Origin: Holdemanella hominis
GTDB taxonomy: Bacteria > Bacillota_I > Bacilli_A > Erysipelotrichales > Erysipelotrichaceae
Direction of reading: 5' to 3'
Length of the DNA stretch: 21,978 nucleotides
Assembly (NCBI RefSeq): GCF_014306155.1
Contig: NZ_JACRWH010000036.1
Span: forward strand, 1-21,978
Below, piece by piece: positions 1 through 7,820 of this stretch (the first letter of the stretch is position 1; every line of letters starts with the position of its first letter). The notes below the pieces were generated by a model. It ran no database searches. It was not told the DNA's origin and saw nothing but the letters and a program-made list of their open reading frames with translations. The position numbers were made by a program, and so were the translations under genes.

Positions 1-27
1 GTGTTAAAATTTATTGAAATGGCAGTT

Positions 28-624
28 TTATCGCCAAAAAAAGTGCGATATCGGGATGCAATGAGCTCTAAACATAGTAAATAAGCGAATGATTACCACC
101 CATTTGCAAAAGAGGAGCTTTAAATAAAAAGGCTCTAATTTTTCAGCCGTATCTATGCAAGCCAAATAAAATATACTTCCATTTTTTAACTCTTCTGTAG
201 TCTTTACTTCATTAATTCTCACATCCCCTTTTCGAGTATCCAAGAATCTTTTCATTCCATCCGTACAAAGTTTAGGTATATATGAAAATTTTTCTTTATC
301 ATCAATAAAAGTGTATACAATAGGATAAATATCCTTCATAAATAAATCATTTAAAACATCATAAATTTCTTTATCAAAGAAATTCGATAGCAACATTTTT
401 CCATCAGCATCTAATAAAAAACTCCCATTATAAACAATCACTGGTATATTTGTATGAATCCCTTCAGCTACTTTACTTGCAGTAAATATAGATCGAGCGG
501 TTGCATAAGAAAAATATTCACCATTTTCTATAAAATGATTTATCACTTTTTCAGTATATTCTGAAGTAGTTTCATCACTTTTTAAAAGTGTTCCATCCAA
601 ATCCGATATATATAATGTACTCAT
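28..624 (-). pseudogene. HAD-superfamily (Cof-type) phosphatase, broken C-terminus
   Basis: The start is the ATG at 624, preceded by a strong AAGGAGGG site; an upstream in-frame start at 657 lies inside a hairpin. The N-terminus reads ISDLDGTLL, HAD motif I with nucleophile Asp8 and Asp10. YATARS near residue 40 is motif II, and a cap-like segment follows. Cof-type HAD proteins are usually about 260-280 residues; this frame stops after 198 and lacks the motif III lysine and the GD(x)nD motif IV that bind Mg. The last 30 residues look non-native. Near position 130 a different minus-strand frame becomes more protein-like (QMGGNHSLIYYV) but soon hits TAG near 70, suggesting a frameshift plus a stop. 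It follows the PTS genes, where a sugar-phosphate phosphatase would make sense. Probably inactive; a sequencing error near 130 is the alternative. Confidence 0.6.
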
Positions 625-643
625 TTCATCCCTCCTTTGATAC

Positions 644-674
644 AAAAGTCGCTCCATTACCAGAAGCGACTTTT
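644..674 (-). terminator. Perfect 10-bp hairpin after the EIID gene
   Basis: The arms AAAAGTCGCT (644-653) and AGCGACTTTT (665-674) are perfectly complementary around an 11-nt loop. Each orientation ends in four U, so it can act as a terminator for the PTS operon on the minus strand, and could also stop transcription entering from the left. It lies 20 nt upstream of the HAD start, so read-through would be needed for the PTS promoter to express that gene. Confidence 0.75.
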
Positions 675-738
675 ACATAACTTAATACTTTAAACTAGCT
701 ATTTGTAATTGTTGTAGAAATCGTCCTAAATTATTATT

Positions 739-1563
739 TTAAACAATTCCAAAGAAAGCTAATGCAATACTAATTACAATTGTAAAAATTAAAATTGTTG
801 TAGTTTTGATTTTTTTATTTAATAAGGCAACCATAAGTCCAAAAATTGCTAATGGCAACAAGCAAGGCATGATTTGATCAATATAGCCTTGAAGTGGTTG
901 AGCAAAATCTCCACTACCAACCATAAATGGCAATTCTAAGGCAACCATTGAAGCTGTCATACAACCAATTACCATCAAACCAATTGAGGAAGCTACATAA
1001 GTAACTGTATCCATGATTCCTGAATCAAGAACCTTTTTAAAGAAACTAGTACCTAATTCATATCCTTTGAATAAGCAAACATATCTTAAAATCATACATG
1101 GTACATTGATGATCAATAAGAATAACAATGGCCCTAAAATACTTCCGTTTTGTGAGAATGAAATTGCAATACCAGCTGCAATAATACGCAATGTTCCCCA
1201 GAGTAATGAGTCTCCAATACCAGCAATTGGACCCATTAATGAAGCACGAACTGCACTGATTGAACTTTCATCAAAATCACTATTATTTGCATTTTCTTCT
1301 TCCATTGCTGCCAAAATTCCATATAGCAATGTTGATAAGTGTGGTGTGATTGCCATAAAATCAACATGTCTTTGTAAAGCACGAGCACGTTTCTCTTTAT
1401 CGTCTTCATATAATTTACCAACGACTCTAGACATTGTATAAGCTGAACCTAAATTTTGTTGTCGTTCAAAGTTCCATACGGCATCTTGTCTAAATGATCT
1501 CCAAAAGATACCCATTAAATCTTTATGAGTTAATTTTTTTTCACTAGAATTCATTATCATCAT
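739..1563 (-). CDS. PTS system mannose-family EIID component
   Basis: This is the EIID membrane subunit of a mannose-family phosphotransferase transporter, which with EIIC forms the sugar channel. The N-terminal cytoplasmic part (FWRSFRQDAVWNFERQQN) and the central GPIAGIGDSLLWGTLR motif are hallmarks of EIID. Hydrophobic segments follow, ending in a C-terminal membrane span (residues about 240-274). The length, about 272 residues, is typical. The start region has ATG codons at 1563, 1560 and 1554; GAGGAAGG places the best-spaced start at the first or second. The gene overlaps the EIIC reading frame by about 20 bp, indicating translational coupling and equal subunit synthesis. It is the last PTS gene before the hairpin at 644-674. 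Substrate cannot be read from the sequence. Confidence 0.95.
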   Translation of the reverse strand: MMIMNSSEKKLTHKDLMGIFWRSFRQDAVWNFERQQNLGSAYTMSRVVGKLYEDDKEKRARALQRHVDFMAITPHLSTLLYGILAAMEEENANNSDFDESSISAVRASLMGPIAGIGDSLLWGTLRIIAAGIAISFSQNGSILGPLLFLLIINVPCMILRYVCLFKGYELGTSFFKKVLDSGIMDTVTYVASSIGLMVIGCMTASMVALELPFMVGSGDFAQPLQGYIDQIMPCLLPLAIFGLMVALLNKKIKTTTILIFTIVISIALAFFGIV

Positions 1564-2326
1564 CCATTCCTTCCTCTACTACACAAGTTTTATTACTGTG
1601 TTTAATTGTTAAAATCAGAGCTACAATTACACATGCCATTAAAGCAACGCCAAATACCGGCACTTTTAAATAGGCTGCAAGTAAGAATCCTCCAAAGAAG
1701 AATGCCACAACTTCCTTATTAGCAATCATCTTAAACAACATTGCGAATCCAATTGCTGGAATAATGCCTGTTGCTACGTTCAATCCATGATTTACAAATT
1801 CTGGAATAGCCTTAATAATAGCCTCAATTTGAGGAACTCCTAAATAGTATGAAATACCTACAATTAATGATAATGAAATAATTTCAAAAGCCCATCCAAT
1901 TCTTTCTGTATTTTCTACACCTTTAGCATCACCTGCAGCTGCACATTTATCAGCGTGAGCACAAAATACTGGAGAAGTAATAACAACACGTAAACCACTC
2001 TTTATCATTAATACTAAAGTTGCTACTGGTACTGCTAAAGCAATTGCTGCACCTGGATCACCACCTGTTTTAATAACAAAACTTGTTCCAATAATAGATC
2101 CTGATACCATTTCTGGAGGACAACTTGCTCCAACTGGGAAAGCCCCTAACCAAACCAATTCTAATGTTGCACCTGTCATAATACCAAGTCTTAAATCACC
2201 TAAAACTAATCCTACTAACGGACCCATGATGATTGGTCTATTATACATAAAACTTCCTAAACCATCATGTGCAAATCCAATAGCTGCTACCAATGTAATC
2301 AACAATGTTTCAGTTAATAAATCCAT
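1544..2326 (-). CDS. PTS system mannose-family EIIC component
   Basis: This is an integral membrane permease subunit of 260 residues. It is hydrophobic throughout, with the family signature GASCPPEMVSGSIIGTSF near residues 66-83 and an early GPLVGLVLGDLRLGIMTGATLEL segment typical of EIIC of the mannose/sorbose family. An AGGAGGAG site sits directly upstream of ATG 2326. It follows EIIB after 20 bp and overlaps EIID at its 3' end. A charged, acidic C-terminal tail (VVEEGMDDDNEF) encodes the EIID ribosome binding site and start within its own codons. Confidence 0.95.
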   Translation of the reverse strand: MDLLTETLLITLVAAIGFAHDGLGSFMYNRPIIMGPLVGLVLGDLRLGIMTGATLELVWLGAFPVGASCPPEMVSGSIIGTSFVIKTGGDPGAAIALAVPVATLVLMIKSGLRVVITSPVFCAHADKCAAAGDAKGVENTERIGWAFEIISLSLIVGISYYLGVPQIEAIIKAIPEFVNHGLNVATGIIPAIGFAMLFKMIANKEVVAFFFGGFLLAAYLKVPVFGVALMACVIVALILTIKHSNKTCVVEEGMDDDNEF

Positions 2327-2346
2327 ATTTTTTCTCCTCCTAAACT

Positions 2347-2817
2347 TTAAATAAGTTTCATTACATCTTGTTTACTATCATCTGGTACCATTCGCACTTC
2401 TAATTCGATACCTTTTTCATTTAATTCTTTTAAGATTTCAACTTCTTCTTCATTTACAGAAATTGCTTTTGAAATCTGTTTTTTACCAGTTTCATTTTTA
2501 ATGCCACCTAAATTAATAGATTTGATCTTGTCATATCCTTCAACCAATCTAGCTGCATCTTTAATACTTTCACAAAGAATCATTAATTTATACTTATCTG
2601 TTACGCCTGAATTTAATGCTTTAAGTGAATTGTCAATGCTTTTAATTACCAATTTCACACCATTCGGCTTTGAAACCCTTAACGCTGTCATTCTTAAGTC
2701 ATCTTTAGCTACCGCATCATTTGCAATTAGAATACAGTTCGAACCAACATTTTGCGTCCAAGTAAATGCAACTTGACCATGCAATAATCTATGATCTACA
2801 CGACATAATACAATCAT
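2347..2817 (-). CDS. PTS system mannose-family EIIB component
   Basis: This is the cytoplasmic phosphocarrier that passes phosphate from EIIA to the incoming sugar. The N-terminal RVDHRLLHGQV motif contains the expected phosphorylated histidine (His13); the usual form is R(I/V)DxRLxHGQV. The length of 156 residues is normal for a free-standing EIIB. GGAGAG lies just upstream of ATG 2817 and overlaps the BtpA stop codon, with only 2 bp between the genes, so the two are translationally linked. EIIA and EIIB are separate polypeptides here, not fused as in E. coli ManX. Confidence 0.95.
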   Translation of the reverse strand: MIVLCRVDHRLLHGQVAFTWTQNVGSNCILIANDAVAKDDLRMTALRVSKPNGVKLVIKSIDNSLKALNSGVTDKYKLMILCESIKDAARLVEGYDKIKSINLGGIKNETGKKQISKAISVNEEEVEILKELNEKGIELEVRMVPDDSKQDVMKLI

Positions 2818-2819
2818 CG

Positions 2820-3560
2820 CTACTCTCCTTTCACAAATTCATCTCTATTATGAATCAGTTTTTTTACATGTTCTGGATCTACAATTCCTGTAGCTTCATA
2901 TGTATCCTTAAAGTAACTGCCTACAATTCCACCATCAGCTACAGCAAACTGTTTCTTACAATTTTCAGCTGTCATACCAGCTCCTACAATCAACGGGAAA
3001 TCGCCAATAATATTTCTAAATTCTCGAATCTTATCCATGCTTGTTTCTTGACCAGTTTCATCTTGAGAAACAGCAATAGCATCGCAACGTGTCATAGCAA
3101 TTTTTAAATCTTCTTCTAAAGTTCTACCTGATAAGTATGGGCAGTGTTTAAAACGTACACCACCAATAATTGCACCTGAATATCTAGAACGATATAATTT
3201 AATAAATTCTGCATAACTTATATCTTCTCTTTCGATTACATGTCCTGAGATTGCATCGATTTGTACAAAGTCCGCATCATATTTAATAGCCAACTCAAAT
3301 GTCATTGTGTTCATATATAAACAGTTAACACCGTAAATATGATCTTTAAAGTTTTCTTGAAGATACTCTAAAACTGGAAGCATGTTGTGATATGTACCAA
3401 AATAATTTTCAACAATTACAGCATCTACCCCATTGTTGTAAAAATCATCAATTTCTTTTTTTGCGATTTCAAATACTTCCTCGTCATTATTTCCTTTTAA
3501 ATGTATCATCCCAATAACCGGTTTTTTTGTATTGAATAAATCTAAAAATTTATTTCCCAT
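2820..3560 (-). CDS. BtpA/SgcQ-family TIM-barrel protein
   Basis: The protein has 246 residues. The VIGMIHLKG opening, GVDAVIVENY near residue 45, later AIIGGVRFK, and the GGIVGSYFK phosphate-binding-like end match the BtpA family (PF03437), which adopts a TIM-barrel fold. The start at ATG 3560 is chosen because GGAGGAAAA lies just upstream; an earlier in-frame ATG at 3584 has no such site and would place the binding site inside the gene. The family name comes from a photosystem I biogenesis protein, but the enteric homologue SgcQ is encoded in a PTS sugar gene cluster, so a metabolic enzyme acting on a PTS product is the likelier role. The reaction is unknown. Placement between EIIA and EIIB ties it firmly to the transporter. 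Confidence 0.85.
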   Translation of the reverse strand: MGNKFLDLFNTKKPVIGMIHLKGNNDEEVFEIAKKEIDDFYNNGVDAVIVENYFGTYHNMLPVLEYLQENFKDHIYGVNCLYMNTMTFELAIKYDADFVQIDAISGHVIEREDISYAEFIKLYRSRYSGAIIGGVRFKHCPYLSGRTLEEDLKIAMTRCDAIAVSQDETGQETSMDKIREFRNIIGDFPLIVGAGMTAENCKKQFAVADGGIVGSYFKDTYEATGIVDPEHVKKLIHNRDEFVKGE

Positions 3561-3609
3561 TACTTTTTCCTCCATTCTATACATTTAATTCAAACCAATT
3601 TTTCTCTCT

Positions 3610-4017
3610 TTAGAAATCCTCATTTTCTACTTGGTTCAACTCTTTCATCATAGTGATTCCATCACGGGCATTTTCTATTATTTCTTGCAGCTCTTCTTCA
3701 CTTAAATAGGCATGTCTCAACACAATGTCTAATGCCAGCCCCATATTCATGCCTGAAAAAACAACTACATTGTCTAACACTGCTAATTTTGATAAAGCTG
3801 TATGAACACTTCCCCCTTTGATGTCACATAAGACCAATATTTGTTCATTACTCTCATTAGCTTGTTTATAAAGCTCTTGATAGTAGTCTTCAGGATTTTC
3901 TCCAGGAAGTAAGCTATATGTTTCTACATCTTTTGCCAAATCGCCAACAATCATTGAAACTGAGTCTTTCATTCCTTTTGACAATCCCCCGTGAGAGGCA
4001 AATATTACTCTACTCAT
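3610..4017 (-). CDS. PTS system mannose-family EIIA component
   Basis: This cytoplasmic phosphocarrier of 135 residues accepts phosphate from HPr. The N-terminal VIFASHGGLSKGM carries the expected active-site His9, and DIKGGSVHTAL at about residues 64-74 matches the GGTP-type conserved stretch of EIIA-Man (GGS here). AAAGGGGAAAG precedes ATG 4017. It is the first gene of the second unit, about 30 nt downstream of the start expected from the sigma-54 promoter at 4059-4074. Confidence 0.93.
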   Translation of the reverse strand: MSRVIFASHGGLSKGMKDSVSMIVGDLAKDVETYSLLPGENPEDYYQELYKQANESNEQILVLCDIKGGSVHTALSKLAVLDNVVVFSGMNMGLALDIVLRHAYLSEEELQEIIENARDGITMMKELNQVENEDF

Positions 4018-4058
4018 TTATCTTTCCCCTTTCTATTTAGGTTGTTCACTTATATACA

Positions 4059-4074
4059 AGCAAATATTATGCCA
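4059..4074 (-). promoter_or_regulatory. Sigma-54 (-24/-12) promoter for the PTS-BtpA operon
   Basis: On the minus strand this reads TGGCATAATATTTGCT. It matches the TGGCA-N6-TTGCT consensus, with GG and GC separated by exactly 10 nt. The expected start is about 4048, giving a leader of roughly 30 nt before EIIA. It is downstream of the YjbQ terminator, so the PTS genes form a transcription unit separate from the SIS/YjbQ genes. The adjacent LevR-type activator and rpoN make function likely. Confidence 0.85.
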
Positions 4075-4163
4075 TAGATGTTAAAATTTCATAATTATTG
4101 TTTATTTTATTAAATACTTTTTTAATTTTTTAAAAAAATATCATCTGACTTTTATTACCTAAC

Positions 4164-4206
4164 AAAAAAAAGCAGCTCAAACCTTCAATAGAGTTTCAAG
4201 CTACTT
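4164..4206 (-). terminator. Terminator of the SIS/YjbQ operon
   Basis: On the minus strand an imperfect stem pairs AGTAGCTTGAAAC with GGTTTGAGCTGCT around a roughly 9-nt loop, followed by eight U. It begins just after the single-domain YjbQ stop codon. Confidence 0.8.
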
Positions 4207-4213
4207 TATAATT

Positions 4214-4588
4214 CTATTTTTCTGAAATGAAATCTACATATATTTCTACCTTGTCGGCACTACCTGTATATCTTAAAAATAATGATGAATCATCTATCAT
4301 CAGTTTATATTCTTGAAATGCTAATTCTTTAAAACTTCCTACCAAGGCATTCTTAACATTATTCAAATCATATACCCATCCAGGATCTATTAAACGAGTA
4401 GGCGCAATCCATTCTAAATTATGATCCAAGTCATCAATCGATTCAAGGGTTGATGACTCAACAAACCCGATATGTTGTTCTGATCCAATAACTACAATGC
4501 CATTTTTAGTTCCTTCATCCAAAATACTTTTATTAATAATATCTGTTATATCCGTATACTTATCTTTTACTTCAACTAATAATTTCAT
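4214..4588 (-). CDS. Divergent single-domain YjbQ-family protein
   Basis: This protein of about 124 residues follows the YjbQ (UPF0047, PF01894) pattern: an early amphipathic helix (ITDIINKSILDEG), a KNGIVVIG strand, a ...NNVKNALVG segment near 76-84 and a C-terminal IYVDF strand. The residues expected for activity are altered. The usual PH(S/T)T is replaced by an EQHI stretch, the AHIK histidine by Asn, and the EFDGPR end is missing. ATGs at 4588 and 4594 both follow GGGGAAA; 4588 has better spacing, and a TTG at 4609 is less likely. It overlaps the SIS gene end by about 17 bp, implying coupling. A non-catalytic partner for the tandem YjbQ protein is plausible; the true function is unknown. 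Confidence 0.65.
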   Translation of the reverse strand: MKLLVEVKDKYTDITDIINKSILDEGTKNGIVVIGSEQHIGFVESSTLESIDDLDHNLEWIAPTRLIDPGWVYDLNNVKNALVGSFKELAFQEYKLMIDDSSLFLRYTGSADKVEIYVDFISEK

Positions 4589-5729
4589 TTCCATTTTCCC
4601 CGTATACAACTATTTTACTGTTTCGAATCGTATTAAATCCTTCTGGATAAATATTTCCTCTAAATAATGGTTCATCTAATAAATCTGAAATATGATTTGC
4701 CAAAAAAGTTGCAGGAATGTAAGAACCTAAGGATTGTAGTACATCATCTTCTACAGATGGCAACATAATTTTACTTAATCCTTCAATATCTTCAATTTCT
4801 GAATTTTCATTAATCATTAAATATGCCGGTCTGCCTACCGCAATGGATTGCTTAATTGTTTCAAGCACTCTTGACATATTAGAATTAAGGCTATTTGCAA
4901 TAAAAAATACTGGGTTTGTAGATACATAATGATTAAAATAATTAATATGTCCATATTCTTCTGAATCATCACTCTTTGAATGGATTCCTGTTACTTCTAT
5001 CACTTTACTAACCGCAAAATTACAACTTGATTGTTCATCACTATCTCCAACAAAAGTAATTGAATTTGCATATTTATACATTTCAGCTAATTTCATCATT
5101 TGCTCATCATAAATAGCAATTTTATCTTTATACAACATCATATAGTCATGAATATTTTTAGACATAGTTTCCATATTCATACTATTTCCATACATCTCAC
5201 TAAACCTTGCTGCAAGTAAATATAAAGTCACCATTGCTGCAAAATAACTTCTAAGTGCTGGTCTATCATTTGTAAACTTTGGTGTATCCGTGTATAAACT
5301 ATATTTAGCTAATTCAACTGCTTTTGAATCAATAGAATCTGTGATTACCATACCGGTCATATTTAAAGCATTCACACGCTCTAAAACTTCAATTACTCGA
5401 CTACCAATTCCTGATTTGCTGATTATAATCACTAATGTTTGTTCATTTAAATCTTTATCTGTAAATTCATTAAAACGCGAAATTTCCATGGCCTTTACGG
5501 CATGATAATGAACTGCGTATTTGTTTGCATATTTTTCAAATGCACGTTGACCTGCCAATGCAGCCATATAGGAATCTCCACTGGCAACAATATACACGTG
5601 TCTAAAATACATAAAATCTTCTTTATGCACATTTTTCTCTATTGTTTTCTTTGAATTCTCTAACTGAACTGGCAACAAATCAAACAAACTATCTATTTGA
5701 TCTTTTAAAAAACATCTATTTACATTCAT
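4572..5729 (-). CDS. Double-SIS-domain sugar isomerase/deglycase-like protein (second copy)
   Basis: The protein has 385 residues with two SIS (phosphosugar-binding) modules. The first is marked by VASGDSYMAALAG (about 48-60) and ISKSGIGSRVIEV (about 103-115), the second by ITFVGDSDEQSS and the stretch DDSEEYGHINYF. That Glu/His stretch occupies the place of the ExxH motif in GlmS- and FrlB-type SIS enzymes. ATG 5729 is preferred because AGGTAGG lies just upstream and the tandem YjbQ gene ends at 5752; longer in-frame starts overlap that gene heavily. It is a paralogue of the SIS protein at 6576-7703 but clearly diverged. In known sigma-54/LevR systems (for example the Salmonella gfr locus) paired SIS proteins are deglycases for glycated amino acids. 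That role is a guess here. Confidence 0.8.
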   Translation of the reverse strand: MNVNRCFLKDQIDSLFDLLPVQLENSKKTIEKNVHKEDFMYFRHVYIVASGDSYMAALAGQRAFEKYANKYAVHYHAVKAMEISRFNEFTDKDLNEQTLVIIISKSGIGSRVIEVLERVNALNMTGMVITDSIDSKAVELAKYSLYTDTPKFTNDRPALRSYFAAMVTLYLLAARFSEMYGNSMNMETMSKNIHDYMMLYKDKIAIYDEQMMKLAEMYKYANSITFVGDSDEQSSCNFAVSKVIEVTGIHSKSDDSEEYGHINYFNHYVSTNPVFFIANSLNSNMSRVLETIKQSIAVGRPAYLMINENSEIEDIEGLSKIMLPSVEDDVLQSLGSYIPATFLANHISDLLDEPLFRGNIYPEGFNTIRNSKIVVYGENGNEIIS

Positions 5730-5751
5730 ATTTTTTCCTACCTTCATCTTT

Positions 5752-6558
5752 TTATTTAAATAATGTAACCATTTGAATTTTTCTTGATCTTGGACCATCA
5801 AATTCCATAAAATAAATTCGTTTATTCTCTCCAATCAAACATCTTCCTTCATCAATTTTAAACAAAAAATATGTACCAGCTAATGATGTTTTGATATGAC
5901 CTGCAGCATCTGAAGGAGTTTCGCGATGCTTAAAGTTTGCAATTTCTGGAACCATTCTATCTAGTAAACACTTTGTTAAATCAATGAATCCTTTTGATTC
6001 TTCTGCCAGCCATATACCTGATGTAGAATGCGGTACGAACAAATACGCAAAACCTGTGTCTGCCTTATTTTGTTCAATGACATGTTTAATTTCATCTGTA
6101 ACATCATGCAAACCATGCTGTTGGGTATATACTTTAATCACATCTTTTTCAAAATGATTTGATGCAACTATTTCTAATTCTAACTTCACTTTTTTAGGAC
6201 CATCAAATTCAATAGCCACAATTGCTTGCGAGGAACCCAACATACATTTTCCATTTTCAATCCATAATGTTAAATGATTTCCAACCATAGAAGATTTAAT
6301 TCCACCTGAAGAATCAAATGGAGAAATCTTTGTTTCGTATTGTACTAACGTAGGACAATTTTTATCCATAACATCTACAATATCATCATAAGTTCTATTA
6401 TCAAATGTATTTGTCAGTGTAAGTATTGCGGTTGGAGAATTAACTTTTACCCACATTAAACCATTTTTAGTTTTTTCCTTCTGCAACAACTTTTCTACTT
6501 CTTCTGTTAATTTTAAACCCCTTTTAGATTCAAGAAAAATTTCTGTTTCTACAAACAT
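5752..6558 (-). CDS. Tandem two-domain YjbQ-family protein
   Basis: Two YjbQ-type domains are fused in 268 residues, about twice the usual 130-140. The C-terminal domain (about 140-268) has all expected signatures: VPHSTSG with His177, KHRE with His211, AGHIKTSLAG with His221, and MEFDGPRSRK (251-260). The N-terminal domain keeps the fold marks (GGIKSSMVG, IEFDGPKK) but has Ser41 in place of the first histidine and Gly86 in place of the third, and lacks the second, so it is probably inactive. YjbQ proteins can show weak thiamine-phosphate synthase activity, but their natural reaction is unsettled. GGAGA lies about 9 nt before ATG 6558. The gene follows the SIS gene by 17 bp in the same unit. 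No thiamine gene is nearby, so a role on the PTS-imported substrate is more likely. Confidence 0.8.
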   Translation of the reverse strand: MFVETEIFLESKRGLKLTEEVEKLLQKEKTKNGLMWVKVNSPTAILTLTNTFDNRTYDDIVDVMDKNCPTLVQYETKISPFDSSGGIKSSMVGNHLTLWIENGKCMLGSSQAIVAIEFDGPKKVKLELEIVASNHFEKDVIKVYTQQHGLHDVTDEIKHVIEQNKADTGFAYLFVPHSTSGIWLAEESKGFIDLTKCLLDRMVPEIANFKHRETPSDAAGHIKTSLAGTYFLFKIDEGRCLIGENKRIYFMEFDGPRSRKIQMVTLFK

Positions 6559-6575
6559 ATAAGCGTCTCCTATAC

Positions 6576-7703
6576 TTAAAGCACGATTTCAATTTTACTA
6601 CTCTTCGTAGTCGCATTCTTCAAATGTTTTTCCGTACAAAAGTCTTTAGTATTTTTCTTTTCCTGTAAATAAGCTACTACCATACTCAACGGAATATACT
6701 CATAGAAATTATGAATCCAACTATATTTTTCACATTCTGGTAAAGCAATAATTGTTACTTTTTCACTAAAATCTTCTTTATTAACATCTCCAACAATAAT
6801 AACTTTGCGATTCATCATGACAGCTTGCATAGCTGTATCCACTTCCCTAGAATAACTTGTACTATATTTATTTGCGAAAATAAAAGTTGGAATAGCTCGA
6901 TTGCTCTTTAAGTAAGCATTAATATGACACCAGTTCTCTGAATCATCAATACTAATTAAAGATCCTAAACATTCAACAAATTTTGCAGATGCAAAATAAG
7001 CTGAAGCATAACTTGTATCATCTCCAATAAAGTCAATAATTTCATCATCTTCTATTTCATCAGCAATTTTCTTTGTAATATCTTTAAATTCATCATATTT
7101 TTCTACATATTCATCAAAAAGTTGTATAACTGCATTCTTCAATTCTTCTTCTTGATAAGAAGAAATAGTGCCCCTCACTCGTCCAAAATGCAAAATAAAT
7201 GAGAATAAGTTGTATAACATTGTTAAATAACTTCTCAATCCAACTGTTGCATATGGAACTTTTTCTAATTCCATTAACAACACTTTATCAGATAATTTTG
7301 CACTTCTTGAATTTGGATTATTTGTGATTGCCATAGTTAGCAACTTCATTTCTTTCGCCTTTGTAACTGTTTCAACAATCCTTGATGATTCTCCACCATT
7401 ACTAATTGTAATCATCAAAGTACTGTTTGGCTCACCCTTATCAAAATTATTATTCTTTGCAAAACGCGTAAAGTGCATTGGTGTAATTACATCCACTCCA
7501 TATGTATCACTATATTTTTTAAACAATTTTACCAATCCTAACGCAGCTGCATATGAGTCTCCTAATCCAGCAATATAAATTCTTCTAATATTTGATATCT
7601 CAGTAAACGACATAACTTGCTGCGCATTAGAAAACGCTGTATTAAATTGTGCATGCGCTAATTCTTTTAAACTATCCACTTGTTGCATTAAGGCATTTGT
7701 CAT
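6576..7703 (-). CDS. Double-SIS-domain sugar isomerase/deglycase-like protein (first copy)
   Basis: This 375-residue protein is the first gene of the sigma-54 unit. The first SIS module shows IYIAGLGDSYAAALG (about 42-56) and ISNGGESSRIVETV (about 100-113), with a GLRSYLTML helix. The second shows IDFIGDDTSYASAYF and DDSENWCHINAY, the counterpart of the SEEYGHIN stretch in its paralogue, so Glu and His are kept. ATG 7703 is chosen because AGAGGAG sits just upstream; the ATG at 7742 has no ribosome site. The architecture resembles GlmS C-terminal and FrlB/GfrF-type proteins that bind sugar phosphates and often act on C-N bonds. Two non-identical SIS copies could form a heteromer or act on two related substrates. 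The substrate is not identifiable. Confidence 0.8.
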   Translation of the reverse strand: MTNALMQQVDSLKELAHAQFNTAFSNAQQVMSFTEISNIRRIYIAGLGDSYAAALGLVKLFKKYSDTYGVDVITPMHFTRFAKNNNFDKGEPNSTLMITISNGGESSRIVETVTKAKEMKLLTMAITNNPNSRSAKLSDKVLLMELEKVPYATVGLRSYLTMLYNLFSFILHFGRVRGTISSYQEEELKNAVIQLFDEYVEKYDEFKDITKKIADEIEDDEIIDFIGDDTSYASAYFASAKFVECLGSLISIDDSENWCHINAYLKSNRAIPTFIFANKYSTSYSREVDTAMQAVMMNRKVIIVGDVNKEDFSEKVTIIALPECEKYSWIHNFYEYIPLSMVVAYLQEKKNTKDFCTEKHLKNATTKSSKIEIVL

Positions 7704-7820
7704 TTTTTTCTCCTCTTCTTTCATAAACAATTTTAAATTCATAAAGTTTACTTTACCTTTTCATGTTAAATAGGTATATTGTCCTCCTCTCCTTAACCTA
7801 TCCTTTTTCATTTATACCCT

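Noticed and set aside
1..84. Plus-strand open frame running off the left edge
   Set aside because: Only 27 codons are visible with no recognisable motif. It may be the tail of a converging gene but cannot be supported as a feature.
1013..1441. Plus-strand open frame of 142 codons within EIID
   Set aside because: It lies opposite a clear EIID gene with strong family motifs, has no ribosome site, and its residues mirror the complement of EIID codons.
4075..4163. Shared upstream activating sequences for the two sigma-54 promoters
   Set aside because: I compared the spacers upstream of both promoters and found only AT-rich runs, with no common palindrome I could defend.
5752..6558. Calling the YjbQ proteins thiamine biosynthesis enzymes
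   Set aside because: No thiamine gene or riboswitch is nearby. The weak thiamine-phosphate synthase activity reported for the family need not be the role here, where the genes are in a PTS regulon.
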